Assembly: GCF_000521865.1 (NCBI RefSeq) | Contig: NZ_JAME01000003.1 | Location: forward strand, 62,001 to 126,000 | Source of the DNA: Roseivivax isoporae LMG 25204 | GTDB taxonomy: Bacteria; Pseudomonadota; Alphaproteobacteria; Rhodobacterales; Rhodobacteraceae | Direction: 5' to 3' | Length of the DNA stretch: 64,000 nt | Shown here: piece after piece, positions 24,338 to 33,750 of the stretch | How the letters are laid out: each line of letters opens with the position of its first letter | Numbering within the stretch: the first letter of the stretch is position 1 | The notes under the pieces: model-generated | What the model was told of the DNA's origin: nothing | Database searches by the model: none | What the model saw: only the letters and a program-made list of their open reading frames with translations | Position numbers and translations under genes: made by a program

Positions 24338-27300
24338 ATGACCACCTACGACGAGACCTGGGTCCGGGCCGAGACCGCGAAACGCCGCTGGCTTGAGGAG
24401 AACGGCCTCTATGCCGAGGCGGAGGAACACGCCTCCTGCGGGGTGGGCCTCGTGGTGTCGCTCGACGGCAAGCCCTCGCGCAAGGTGGTCGACGCGGGGA
24501 TCACCGCGCTCAAGGCCATCTGGCACCGGGGCGCGGTCGACGCCGACGGCAAGACCGGCGACGGCGCCGGCATCCACGTGCAGATCCCGCCCGCGTTCTT
24601 CTACGACCAGATCGACCGCACCGGCCACGCACCGCACAAGGACAAGCTGATCGCCGTGGGGCAGGTGTTCCTGCCGCGCACGGATTTCGGCGCGCAGGAG
24701 ACCTGCCGGACCATCGTGGAGACCGAGGTCCTGCGCATGGGCTACTACATCTACGGCTGGCGCCACGTGCCGGTGAACGTCGACTGCCTGGGCGAGAAGG
24801 CCAACGCGACGCGTCCCGAGATCGAGCAGATCCTGATCTCGAACCAGAAGGGCGTGGACGAGGAGACCTTCGAGCGCGAGCTCTACGTCATCCGGCGGCG
24901 GATCGAGAAGGCGGCGCTGGCCGCCGGCATCGCGCAGCTCTACATCGCGTCGCTGTCCTGCCGGTCGATCATCTACAAGGGGATGATGCTGGCGCAGGAC
25001 GTGGCCGAGTTCTATCCCGACCTCAAGGATCCGCGGTTCGAGAGCGCCTTCGCGATCTACCACCAGCGCTATTCCACCAACACCTTTCCGCAATGGTGGC
25101 TGGCGCAGCCCTTCCGGATGCTTGCCCACAACGGCGAGATCAACACGCTGAAGGGCAACGTCAACTGGATGAAGAGCCACGAGATCCGCATGGCGTCGAA
25201 CACGTTCGGCGACTGGGCGGCGGACATCAAGCCGATCATCGCGAGCGGGGCGTCGGATTCGGCCGCGCTCGACGCGGTGTTCGAGGTGCTGGTGCGCGCG
25301 GGCCGCAACGCGCCCATGGCCAAGACCATGCTGGTGCCCGAGAGCTGGTCCAAGCAGGCGGACGAGCTGCCGCAGGCATGGCGCGACATGTATTCCTACT
25401 GCAACGCGGTGATGGAGCCGTGGGACGGCCCGGCGGCGCTGGCCATGACCGACGGGCGCTGGGTGTGCGGCGGGCTCGACCGCAACGGCCTGCGCCCGAT
25501 GCGCTACGTGGTGACGGGCGACGGGCTGCTGATCGCGGGCTCCGAGGCGGGCATGGTGCCGGTCGACGAGGGCACGGTGCGCGAGAAGGGCGCGCTTGGT
25601 CCCGGGCAGATGATCGCCGTCGACATGCGCGAGGGGCGGCTCTACCACGACGTCGAGATCAAGGACAAACTGGCCGCGGCGCAGCCCTTCGGGGAATGGG
25701 TCGGCAAGATCACCGAGCTTGACGACGCGCTGGCGCGCGTGACCGAGGCCGCGATGTTCGAGGGCGGCGAGCTGCGCCGCCGGCAGGTGGCGGCGGGCTA
25801 CACCGTCGAGGAACTGGAGCAGATCCTCGCGCCGATGGCCGAGGACGGCAAGGAGACGGTCGCGTCCATGGGCGACGACACGCCGTCGGCGGTCCTGTCC
25901 AAGCGCTACCGGCCGCTGTCGCACTTCTTCCGCCAGAACTTCAGCCAGGTGACGAACCCGCCGATCGACAGCCTGCGCGAATTCCGAGTGATGAGCCTCA
26001 AGACGCGGTTCGGGAACCTCAAGAACGTGCTCGACGAGAGCTCGGCGCAGACCGAGATCCTGGTGCTCGACAGCCCGTTCGTGGGCAACCGGCAGTTCGA
26101 CGAGGTGATCCGCAGCTTCAACGCGGACATGGTCGAGATCGACTGCACCTTCGCCGCCGGGCAGGGGCGCGACACGCTGCGCCGCGGGCTCGAGCGGATC
26201 CGGTCCGAGGCCGAGGACGCGGTGCGTTCGGGCGCGGGGCACATCGTGCTGACCGACCACCACCAGGACGCGGACAAGGTGGCGATGCCGATGATCCTTG
26301 CCACGAGCGCGGTGCATTCGCACCTGACGCGCAAGGGGCTGCGGACCTTCTGCTCGCTCAACGTGCGGTCGGCGGAATGCATCGACCCGCATTACTTCGC
26401 GGTACTGATCGGCGCCGGGGCCACCGTGGTGAACCCCTACCTCGCCGAGGATTCGATCGCCGACCGCATCCGCCGCGGCCTGATCGAGGGATCGCTGACC
26501 GAGGCCATGGCGCGCTACCGCGAGGCGGTCGATTTCGGCCTGCTGAAGATCATGTCGAAGATGGGCATCTCGGTCATCTCGTCCTATCGCGGCGGGCTGA
26601 ACTTCGAGGCGGTGGGCCTGAGCCGCGCCATGTGCGCGGAGTTCTTCCCGGGCCTCGTCAGCCGCATCTCGGGGATCGGCGTGTCCGGCATCCAGAAGAA
26701 GGCCGAGGAGATCCACGCTCTGGGCTTCCGCGGCGGGCAGGACGTGCTGCCGATCGGCGGATTCTACAAGGCGCGCAAGTCGGGCGAGAGCCACGCCTGG
26801 GGCGCGCAGAACATGCACCTGCTGCAGGCGGCGGTGGGCCGGTCGTCCTACGAGATGTGGAAGAGCTACTCGAAGGCGATGCAGGCCAACCCGCCGATCC
26901 ACCTGCGCGACCTCCTCGCGATCAAGCCGCTGCGCGAGGCCGTGCCGCTCGAGGAGGTGGAGAGCATCACCTCGATCCGCAAGCGGTTCGTGACCCCGGG
27001 CATGTCGCTGGGCGCGCTGTCGCCCGAGGCGCACCGGACGCTGTCCATCGCCATGAACCGCATCGGCGCGAAGTCCGATTCGGGCGAGGGCGGGGAGGAT
27101 CCGAAGGACTTCACCCCCGAGCCGAACGGCGACAACGCGAGCGCGAAGATCAAGCAGGTGGCGTCGGGCCGGTTCGGCGTGACGGCGGAATACCTGCTGC
27201 ATTGCGAGGAGCTCGAGATCAAGATCGCGCAGGGCGCCAAGCCCGGCGAGGGCGGCCAGCTGCCCGGCATGAAGGTCACGAAGCTGATCGCCAAGCTGCG

Positions 27301-28879
27301 CCACTCGACGCCCGGCGTGACGCTGATCTCGCCGCCGCCGCACCACGACATCTACTCGATCGAGGACCTCGCGCAGCTGATCTACGACCTGAAGCAGATC
27401 AACCCGCGCGCCAAGGTGACGGTCAAGCTGGTGGCGCAGTCGGGCGTCGGCACGATCGCGGCGGGCGTCGCCAAGGCCAAGGCCGACGTGATCCTGATCT
27501 CGGGGCACAACGGCGGCACGGGCGCGAGCCCCGCGACCTCGATCAAGTACGCGGGCCTGCCGTGGGAGATGGGCCTGACCGAGGCGCACCAGGTGCTGTC
27601 TCTGAACAACCTGCGCTCGCGCGTGACGCTGCGCACGGATGGCGGCCTGCGGACCGGGCGCGACATCGTCATGGCGGCGATGCTCGGGGCCGAGGAATAC
27701 GGCATCGGGACCGCGGCGCTCATCGCCATGGGCTGCATCATGGTGCGGCAGTGCCAGTCGAACACCTGCCCGGTGGGCGTCTGCACGCAGGACGACGCGC
27801 TGCGGGAGAAGTTCACCGGCAACGCCGACAAGGTGGTGAACCTCATCACCTTCTACGCGCAGGAGGTGCGGGAGATCCTCGCCTCGATCGGTGCGCGGAG
27901 CCTCGACGAGGTGATCGGCCGTGCGGACCTGCTGAGCCAGGTGAGCCGCGGGGCGGACCATCTCGACGATCTCGACCTGAACCCGCTGCTGATCCGCGTG
28001 GACGGGTCGGACGACACGGTCTACGACCGCACCGGCCCGCGCAACGAGGTGGACGACACGCTCGACGCCGAGATCGTGAAGGACGCCGCGCGCTTCCTCG
28101 AGGAGGGCGAGAAGATGCAGCTCTCCTACGCGGTGCAGAACACCCACCGCACCGTGGGCACGCGCACCTCGAGCCACATCGTGCGCAAGTTCGGCATGCG
28201 CAACACGCTGCAGCCCAACCACCTGACGGTGAAGCTGTCGGGATCGGCCGGCCAGTCGCTCGGGGCCTTCGCGGCGCCGGGGCTCAAGATCGAGGTGTCG
28301 GGCGACGCCAACGACTATGTCGGCAAGGGCCTGTCCGGCGGCATCGTCGTGGTGCGCCCGCCCATGCAGTCGCCGCTCGTGGCGGCCGAGAACACGATCA
28401 TCGGCAACACCGTGCTTTACGGCGCGACCGCGGGCTACCTCTTCGCCGCCGGCCGGGCGGGCGAGCGCTTCGCGGTCCGGAACTCGGGCGCGCAGGTCGT
28501 GGTCGAGGGCTGCGGGTCGAACGGCTGCGAGTACATGACCGGCGGCGTCGCGGTGATCCTCGGGCCGATCGGTCCGAACTTCGGCGCGGGCATGACCGGC
28601 GGCATGGCCTACCTCTACGATCCCGAGGGCATGGCCGAGGGTCTCATCAACCCCGAATCGCTCGTGACCTGCCCGGTGACGACGCCGGAATGGGAGGCCG
28701 AGCTGAAGGGCCTGATCGAACGGCACGTGGCCGAGACCGGCAGCCGGCGCGCGCAGGACATCCTGCAGCACTGGGAGGAGGAGCGCGGCCGCTTCCGGCA
28801 GGTCTGCCCGAAGGAGATGCTCGACAAGATCGCGCATCCCCTGGGCATCGAGGGCGACCGCGCGGTGCCGGCCGAGTAG
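24338..28879 (+). CDS. gltB: Glutamate synthase (NADPH) large subunit
   Basis: A 1,513-residue enzyme. The first 33 residues form a propeptide removed to expose Cys34 (in EEHASCGVGLV), the nucleophile of the class II glutaminase domain. A central domain and the FMN-binding TIM barrel follow, with 'ISGHNGGTGASPATSIKYAG'. The [3Fe-4S] Cys cluster is in 'MGCIMVRQCQSNTCPVGVC'. The C-terminal beta-helix repeats GxxG ('GLSGGIVVVRPP', 'GGVAVILGPIGPNFGAGMTGG'). Ammonia from glutamine is tunnelled to 2-oxoglutarate to give glutamate. The length is normal for the bacterial alpha subunit. A strong hairpin follows at 28949-28977. Confidence 0.97.
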   Translation: MTTYDETWVRAETAKRRWLEENGLYAEAEEHASCGVGLVVSLDGKPSRKVVDAGITALKAIWHRGAVDADGKTGDGAGIHVQIPPAFFYDQIDRTGHAPHKDKLIAVGQVFLPRTDFGAQETCRTIVETEVLRMGYYIYGWRHVPVNVDCLGEKANATRPEIEQILISNQKGVDEETFERELYVIRRRIEKAALAAGIAQLYIASLSCRSIIYKGMMLAQDVAEFYPDLKDPRFESAFAIYHQRYSTNTFPQWWLAQPFRMLAHNGEINTLKGNVNWMKSHEIRMASNTFGDWAADIKPIIASGASDSAALDAVFEVLVRAGRNAPMAKTMLVPESWSKQADELPQAWRDMYSYCNAVMEPWDGPAALAMTDGRWVCGGLDRNGLRPMRYVVTGDGLLIAGSEAGMVPVDEGTVREKGALGPGQMIAVDMREGRLYHDVEIKDKLAAAQPFGEWVGKITELDDALARVTEAAMFEGGELRRRQVAAGYTVEELEQILAPMAEDGKETVASMGDDTPSAVLSKRYRPLSHFFRQNFSQVTNPPIDSLREFRVMSLKTRFGNLKNVLDESSAQTEILVLDSPFVGNRQFDEVIRSFNADMVEIDCTFAAGQGRDTLRRGLERIRSEAEDAVRSGAGHIVLTDHHQDADKVAMPMILATSAVHSHLTRKGLRTFCSLNVRSAECIDPHYFAVLIGAGATVVNPYLAEDSIADRIRRGLIEGSLTEAMARYREAVDFGLLKIMSKMGISVISSYRGGLNFEAVGLSRAMCAEFFPGLVSRISGIGVSGIQKKAEEIHALGFRGGQDVLPIGGFYKARKSGESHAWGAQNMHLLQAAVGRSSYEMWKSYSKAMQANPPIHLRDLLAIKPLREAVPLEEVESITSIRKRFVTPGMSLGALSPEAHRTLSIAMNRIGAKSDSGEGGEDPKDFTPEPNGDNASAKIKQVASGRFGVTAEYLLHCEELEIKIAQGAKPGEGGQLPGMKVTKLIAKLRHSTPGVTLISPPPHHDIYSIEDLAQLIYDLKQINPRAKVTVKLVAQSGVGTIAAGVAKAKADVILISGHNGGTGASPATSIKYAGLPWEMGLTEAHQVLSLNNLRSRVTLRTDGGLRTGRDIVMAAMLGAEEYGIGTAALIAMGCIMVRQCQSNTCPVGVCTQDDALREKFTGNADKVVNLITFYAQEVREILASIGARSLDEVIGRADLLSQVSRGADHLDDLDLNPLLIRVDGSDDTVYDRTGPRNEVDDTLDAEIVKDAARFLEEGEKMQLSYAVQNTHRTVGTRTSSHIVRKFGMRNTLQPNHLTVKLSGSAGQSLGAFAAPGLKIEVSGDANDYVGKGLSGGIVVVRPPMQSPLVAAENTIIGNTVLYGATAGYLFAAGRAGERFAVRNSGAQVVVEGCGSNGCEYMTGGVAVILGPIGPNFGAGMTGGMAYLYDPEGMAEGLINPESLVTCPVTTPEWEAELKGLIERHVAETGSRRAQDILQHWEEERGRFRQVCPKEMLDKIAHPLGIEGDRAVPAE

Positions 28880-28948
28880 GGGCCCCCCGCGGGACGGGGC
28901 GGCCGGCTGTGGCCGTCCCGAGACGTTCCCCGGCTTTTCGACGCGGCA

Positions 28949-28977
28949 CGGGCCGCCCGGTCGCACCGGGCGGCCCG
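28949..28977 (+). terminator. Perfect hairpin between gltB and mtgA
   Basis: Thirteen-base arms at 28949-28961 and 28965-28977 pair perfectly around a three-base loop, 70 bases after the gltB stop. It probably separates the glt unit from mtgA. No T-tract follows. Confidence 0.65.
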
Positions 28978-29039
28978 ACCGTGTAGGGTGGGCGCCGCAT
29001 CCGGCGGGATGCGGAGCGGAAGGCGGATAGCGAGACAGG

Positions 29040-29786
29040 ATGGCCGGAACGCGCAGGAAGGCGACCTCCGCCAGGGCGGCGGCGAAGGGCGAGGGGAGCG
29101 CACGGGCGCGGCCGCGCCCGCTGGCCTGGCTCGTGCGGACCTTCTGGCGGCTCGTCCTCGCGGCGGTGCTGCTGGCGGCGCTGGCGGTCGGGCTCTACCG
29201 CGTGGTGGACCCGCCGGTGACGCTCTACATGCTGCAGGAAAGCCGCCGGCTCGGCGGGATCGAGCGCGACTGGGTGCCGGCCGACGCCATGGCCCCGGTG
29301 ATGCTGCGCGCGGCGGTCGCGGCGGAGGACGCGAATTTCTGCCGGCACTGGGGCTTCGACATGGACGCGATCCGCGACGCCATCGAGGATGGCGGGCGGC
29401 GGGGCGCCTCGACCATCAGCCAGCAGGTGGTGAAGAACGTCTATCTCTGGCACGGGCGGAACTGGGCGCGGAAGGCGCTCGAGGCGCTGCTGACGCCCGC
29501 GATCGAGGCGGTCTGGCCCAAGCGGCGCATCCTCGAGGTCTATCTCAACGTGGCGGAGTTCGATGCCGGCGTGTTCGGGGTCGAGGCGGCGGCGCGGCAC
29601 TATTTCGGCGTCGCGGCCGCGGACCTGAGCGCGCTGCAGGCCGCCCGGCTCGCCGCGATCCTGCCCGATCCCAAGGGGCGATCGGCCTCGCGGCCCTCGG
29701 GCTTCGTCGAGCGGCGGGCCGCGCAGATCCGCGACGGCGCGGCCACCATCGCGCGGGACGGCCGCGCCGCCTGCTTCGAGGGCTGA
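29040..29786 (+). CDS. mtgA: Monofunctional biosynthetic peptidoglycan transglycosylase
   Basis: A 248-residue GT51 enzyme. A basic cytoplasmic N-terminus is followed by one transmembrane helix (about residues 29-52), then the glycosyltransferase domain with 'AAVAAEDANFCRHWGFD' (catalytic Glu96), 'GASTISQQVVKNVYLW', 'KRRILEVYLNVAEF' and 'GVFGVEAAARHYF'. It polymerises lipid II into glycan chains at the inner membrane without a transpeptidase domain. Length is normal. Confidence 0.95.
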   Translation: MAGTRRKATSARAAAKGEGSARARPRPLAWLVRTFWRLVLAAVLLAALAVGLYRVVDPPVTLYMLQESRRLGGIERDWVPADAMAPVMLRAAVAAEDANFCRHWGFDMDAIRDAIEDGGRRGASTISQQVVKNVYLWHGRNWARKALEALLTPAIEAVWPKRRILEVYLNVAEFDAGVFGVEAAARHYFGVAAADLSALQAARLAAILPDPKGRSASRPSGFVERRAAQIRDGAATIARDGRAACFEG

Positions 29787-29879
29787 GGGCGGCCGCGCTC
29801 TCGGCGCGGTTGAACTCTCCGTGCCTTGCCCTGTAGGAACGTGTCAGCCCTTTCCCCAACCGCTCCGGTCCCTTGTTCC

Positions 29880-30545
29880 ATGGCCAAGCTCTACCACGTG
29901 CCGCTGTCGCCCTTCTGCCGCAAGGTTCGCCTGAGCCTCGCCGAGAAGAAGATCGAGGTCGAACTGATCGAGGAGCGCTACTGGGAGAAGGACCCCGATT
30001 TCCTGCGGCGCAACCCCGCGGCCAAGGTGCCGGTGCTGAAGATCGACGGGCGCATCCTGTCGGAATCCGCGGCGATCTGCGAATATCTCGAGGAGACGGT
30101 GCCCGAGCCCACGCTGATGCCGCGGAGCCCCGAGGCGCGCTACGAGGTGCGCCGCATCGTCGGCTGGTTCGACGACAAGTTCCACGCCGAGGTCACCTCG
30201 AAGCTGCTCTACGAGCGGGTGAACAAGAAGATCATGAAGACCGGATACCCGGATTCGGTGAACGTGAAGTCGGGCGCGCGGGCCATCAAGTACCACCTCG
30301 ACTACATGGCGTGGTTGCTCGACCACCGCCGGTGGCTGGCCGGCGACGCCATGACGCTCGCGGATTTCGCGGCGGCCGCGCATCTCTCGGCGCTCGACTA
30401 CATCTCGGACGTGGACTGGAACCGCCAGGAGGCGGTCAAGGACTGGTATGCCAAGATCAAGTCGCGCCCGGCCTTCCGGTCGATCCTGGCCGACCAGGTG
30501 CCGGGCTTCCCGCCGCCCGCGCATTATGCCGACCTCGATTTCTGA
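29880..30545 (+). CDS. Glutathione S-transferase family protein
   Basis: A 221-residue protein with an N-terminal thioredoxin-like domain ('[23 protein letters not shown]', Ser10/Cys13 at the active site; '[24 protein letters not shown]' is the GSH-binding cis-Pro and SNAIL-like motif) and a helical C-terminal domain ('[18 protein letters not shown]'). It should be a cytoplasmic glutathione-dependent enzyme with unknown substrate. The repeat copy 2 lies just downstream. Confidence 0.9.
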   Translation: MAKLYHVPLSPFCRKVRLSLAEKKIEVELIEERYWEKDPDFLRRNPAAKVPVLKIDGRILSESAAICEYLEETVPEPTLMPRSPEARYEVRRIVGWFDDKFHAEVTSKLLYERVNKKIMKTGYPDSVNVKSGARAIKYHLDYMAWLLDHRRWLAGDAMTLADFAAAAHLSALDYISDVDWNRQEAVKDWYAKIKSRPAFRSILADQVPGFPPPAHYADLDF

Positions 30546-30587
30546 TCCGGCGCGCGCGGTGCGCGCCTGCGGCGCGCGCATCCCCGC

Positions 30588-30662
30588 GCGGGGGCGCCGC
30601 CCCCGCACCCCCGTGCGAGGGCGCTGCCCTCGCGCTCCCGGGATATTTGCACCAAGAAGAAG
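30588..30662 (+). repeat. Dispersed Rhodobacteraceae-type repeat, copy 2
   Basis: Two hairpins in tandem (30588-30606 and 30615-30633, the second with 8-base arms and loop GCT) are followed by the core 30637-30662: CGGGATATTT, three variable bases (GCA), then CCAAGAAGAAG. It lies between the GST gene and queG, ending 29 bases before the queG ATG. The second hairpin and the start of the core are identical to copy 1. Confidence 0.85.
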
Positions 30663-30691
30663 GGCCGGGGGGACGTGCCCCGGCAGGGACG

Positions 30692-31744
30692 ATGGACGCA
30701 GGGGATGAGGCGGCGCGGCTGAAGGAGCGGCTCGTCGCGCAGGCGGAGGCGGAGGGGTTCGCGCGCGCGCGCATCTGCCGGCCCTGGGACGTGCCGGAGG
30801 TGCCGGAGCGGCTGCGCGCCTTTCTCGCCGCGGGGTATCACGGGCAGATGGACTGGCTCGCCGATCGGGTGGCGTGGCGCGAGGCGCCGCAGGTCCTGTG
30901 GCCCGAGGCGCGGTCGGTGCTGATGCTGGGCGAGAGCTACACGCCCGGGCACGATCCGCGCGCGGTGCTGGCGCGGCGCGAGGCCGGAGCGGTGTCGGTC
31001 TACGCGCAGCACCGCGACTACCACGACGTGCTGAAGAAGAAGCTGAAGCGCCTCGCGCGGTGGCTCGTCGCGGAGGGCGGCGGCGCGGTCAAGGTCTTCG
31101 TCGACACCGCGCCGGTGCCGGAGAAGCCGCTCGGGCAGGCGGCGGGGCTCGGCTGGCAGGGCAAGCACACGAACCTCGTGAGCCGGCAGATGGGATCGTG
31201 GTTCTTCCTGGGCTCGGTGTTCACCACGCTGGACCTGCCGGCGGACGCGGCCGAGACCGACCATTGCGGGTCGTGCCGGGCCTGTCTCGACATCTGTCCG
31301 ACCGACGCCTTCCCGGAGCCCTACCGGCTCGATGCGCGGCGCTGCATCTCGTACCTGACCATCGAGCATCGCGGGCCGGTCGACGAGGCGCTGCGCCCGG
31401 CGCTCGGCAACCGAATCTACGGCTGCGACGACTGCCTCGCGGTCTGCCCGTGGAACAAGTTCGCCGCCGAGGCGCGCGAGGCGAAGTACCACGCACGCGA
31501 GGACCTCCTGGCGCCGGATCTCGCGGAGCTCGCCCGGCTCGACGACGCGGGGTTCCGCGCGCGGTTCTCGGGATCGCCGATCAAGCGGATCGGGCGCGAC
31601 CGCTTCGTGCGGAACGTGCTCTACGCGATCGGGAATTCCGGCTCGGCGCGGCTCGCCGCCGTGGCGCGGACGCTCTGCGAGGATGCCGATCCGGCGGTGC
31701 GCGACGCGGCGCGCTGGGCGGTGGCGCGGCTCGGCGCGGCCTGA
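30692..31744 (+). CDS. queG: Epoxyqueuosine reductase
   Basis: A 350-residue cobalamin- and Fe-S-dependent enzyme that performs the last step of queuosine synthesis in tRNA. Two ferredoxin-type [4Fe-4S] motifs are seen: '[17 protein letters not shown]' and '[13 protein letters not shown]', plus the Cys in '[13 protein letters not shown]'. '[21 protein letters not shown]' and '[18 protein letters not shown]' are QueG hallmarks. A HEAT-like C-terminus ends it. It belongs functionally with the other tRNA-modifying genes in the window, not with its direct neighbours. Confidence 0.95.
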   Translation: MDAGDEAARLKERLVAQAEAEGFARARICRPWDVPEVPERLRAFLAAGYHGQMDWLADRVAWREAPQVLWPEARSVLMLGESYTPGHDPRAVLARREAGAVSVYAQHRDYHDVLKKKLKRLARWLVAEGGGAVKVFVDTAPVPEKPLGQAAGLGWQGKHTNLVSRQMGSWFFLGSVFTTLDLPADAAETDHCGSCRACLDICPTDAFPEPYRLDARRCISYLTIEHRGPVDEALRPALGNRIYGCDDCLAVCPWNKFAAEAREAKYHAREDLLAPDLAELARLDDAGFRARFSGSPIKRIGRDRFVRNVLYAIGNSGSARLAAVARTLCEDADPAVRDAARWAVARLGAA

Positions 31745-31807
31745 GCCTTTTGTCGGCGCCCCGGGCGGGGTAGGGGAGGGCCGGGACGGCCCGGCAAGGA
31801 GAGCGGC

Positions 31808-32719
31808 ATGCGCATCGTGTTCATGGGGACGCCCGGTTTCTCGGTGCCGGCGCTGGACGCGCTGGCCGGGGCCGGGCACGAGATCGCCTGCGTCTACACC
31901 CAGCCGCCGCGGCCCGCGGGGCGGGGCAGGAAGCCGCGGCCCGCCCCCGTGGCCGCCCGCGCCGGGGAGCTGGGGATCCCGGTCCGCCACCCGGTGTCGC
32001 TGAAGGATCCCGAGGCGCAGGCGGCGTTCGCGGCGCTCGGGGCGGACGTGGCGGTGGTGGTGGCCTACGGGCTGATCCTGCCGCAGGCCGTGCTCGACGC
32101 GCCGGCGCGGGGCTGCCTCAACATCCACGCCTCGCTCCTGCCGCGCTGGCGGGGGGCGGCGCCGATCCAGCGGGCGCTCATGGCAGGCGATGCCGAGACC
32201 GGCATCTGCATCATGGCGATGGAGGCGGGGCTCGACACCGGGCCCGTGCTGTTGCGCCGGACGCTGCCGATCGGCGCGGAGGACACCGCGGGCGCGCTGC
32301 ACGACCGGCTGGCCGTGCTCGGCGCGGACGCGGTGGTCGAGGCGCTCGGGGCGCTCGACCGGCTCGAGGCCGTGCCGCAGCCCGAGGCGGGCGTGAGCTA
32401 TGCCGCGAAGATCGACAAGGCGGAGGCGCGCATCGACTGGAGCCGGCCCGCGGTCGAGATCGACCGGCAGATCCGCGGGCTCGCGCCCTTTCCGGGGGCT
32501 TGGACGGCCTCGCCCGCGGGGCGGATCAAGCTCCTCGGCGCGCGGGTCGCGGCCGGGACGGGCGCGCCCGGCACGCTGCTCGACGGGTTCCGCGTGGCCT
32601 GCGGGACGGGCGCGGTCGAGGTGACGCGGGTCCAGCGCGAGGGGCGCGGGGCACAGGACGCGGACGCCTTCCTGCGCGGCGCGGGCTTCGGTCCCGGAAC
32701 GGTGCTGGGCGCGGGCTAG
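31808..32719 (+). CDS. fmt: Methionyl-tRNA formyltransferase
   Basis: A 303-residue enzyme that formylates initiator Met-tRNA with 10-formyl-THF. '[19 protein letters not shown]', '[26 protein letters not shown]' with the catalytic Asn-x-His, and '[16 protein letters not shown]' are diagnostic. The C-terminal OB-like tRNA-binding domain is present. The usual partner gene def (peptide deformylase) is not next to it. The 3' end overlaps the convergent phosphotransferase gene by four bases. Confidence 0.96.
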   Translation: MRIVFMGTPGFSVPALDALAGAGHEIACVYTQPPRPAGRGRKPRPAPVAARAGELGIPVRHPVSLKDPEAQAAFAALGADVAVVVAYGLILPQAVLDAPARGCLNIHASLLPRWRGAAPIQRALMAGDAETGICIMAMEAGLDTGPVLLRRTLPIGAEDTAGALHDRLAVLGADAVVEALGALDRLEAVPQPEAGVSYAAKIDKAEARIDWSRPAVEIDRQIRGLAPFPGAWTASPAGRIKLLGARVAAGTGAPGTLLDGFRVACGTGAVEVTRVQREGRGAQDADAFLRGAGFGPGTVLGAG

Positions 32720-33750
32720 GGCGTCCGGTCCTCCGCCGCCGCGAGGCCCAGCTCGGCGAAGCGCGGCACGTAGGCGCCGAGGCGCAGGCCCTGGTCTGGG
32801 TTCGCGGCGTTGCCGTCGAGCGCGCGCCGCTTGACCCCCTGCAGGATCGCGCCCATCCGGAAGAAGGCGAAGGCCAGGTGGAAGCCGAAATCGTCGGGCA
32901 TCGCGATGCCGCGGCGGGCGCAGTACATGGCGATGAACTCGGCGTCGGAGGGCAGGCCGAGATCCGCCCGGTCGACGCCGGCGAGCCCGCGGCCGTCGGG
33001 TCCGGGCGGCAGGCGCCACTGCATGATGACCGCGGCGAGGTCGGCCATCGGGTGGCCCAGGGTCGAGAGTTCCCAGTCGAGCACGGCGCGGCATTCCGTG
33101 CCCTCGCCGGCGAAGAGCAGGTTGTCGATGCGGTAATCGCCGTGCACCAGCCGGCGCTGGCCGGTCTCGTCGGGCAGCCGCTCGCCCAGGAGCGCGATCA
33201 GGCGGTCCATGTCGGCCACGGGTTCGGTCTCGCTCGCGCGGTACTGGCGGGTCCAGCGCGAGAGCTGGCGCGCGTAATAGGCGCCGGGCGCGCCGAAATC
33301 CGCGAGGCCCAGCGCGTCGACATCGATCTCGTGGATGGCGGCGAGCACGCGGGCCATCTCGTCCATCACCTCGGCCCGTTCGCCGGGGACCGAGTTCGGC
33401 ATGGTGGGCGCCTCGACGTTGCGCCCCGAGACATGTTCCATCACGTAGAACATGCTGCCGATCACCCGCTCGTCGGTGCAGAGGGCGAGGACGCGCGGCA
33501 CCGGCACGGCGCTGCCGTGCAGCGCGCGCTGCACGCGGTACTCGCGGTCGACCGCGTGGGCGGAGGCCAGCAGCTTGCCGGGCGGCTTGCGGCGCAGCAC
33601 GTAGGCGCCCGAGGCCGCGTTCAGCCGGTAGGTGGGGTTCGACTGGCCGGCTGCGAAGCGGGTGGCGCGCAGCGGGCCGCTGAAGCCCGGGATCGCGTAG
33701 CGCAGCCAGGCCGAGAGGCGGTCGAGTTCGGGCTGGTAGAGGCTAGCCAT
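32716..33750 (-). CDS. APH-family phosphotransferase linked to acyl-CoA dehydrogenase (ACAD10/LvaA-like)
   Basis: A 344-residue kinase of the aminoglycoside-phosphotransferase fold. The catalytic loop is [12 protein letters not shown] and the metal motif '[18 protein letters not shown]'. 'GQSNPTYRL' and '[16 protein letters not shown]' form the N-lobe. This subgroup occurs next to, or fused with, acyl-CoA dehydrogenases (human ACAD10/11; LvaA in Pseudomonas), where it phosphorylates the 4-hydroxyl of 4-hydroxyacyl-CoAs. It overlaps the dehydrogenase gene by eight bases and comes last in a three-gene operon. A kinase role on a hydroxyacyl-CoA is inferred from family and context. Confidence 0.85.
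   Translation of the reverse strand: MASLYQPELDRLSAWLRYAIPGFSGPLRATRFAAGQSNPTYRLNAASGAYVLRRKPPGKLLASAHAVDREYRVQRALHGSAVPVPRVLALCTDERVIGSMFYVMEHVSGRNVEAPTMPNSVPGERAEVMDEMARVLAAIHEIDVDALGLADFGAPGAYYARQLSRWTRQYRASETEPVADMDRLIALLGERLPDETGQRRLVHGDYRIDNLLFAGEGTECRAVLDWELSTLGHPMADLAAVIMQWRLPPGPDGRGLAGVDRADLGLPSDAEFIAMYCARRGIAMPDDFGFHLAFAFFRMGAILQGVKRRALDGNAANPDQGLRLGAYVPRFAELGLAAAEDRTP

Noticed and set aside
24170-28966. A very long open frame antisense to gltB, and similar long frames antisense to dnaE2 and others
   Set aside because: High GC removes stop codons from all frames. The translations are Arg-, Ala- and His-rich with no motif, while the sense strand has complete, well-known enzymes.
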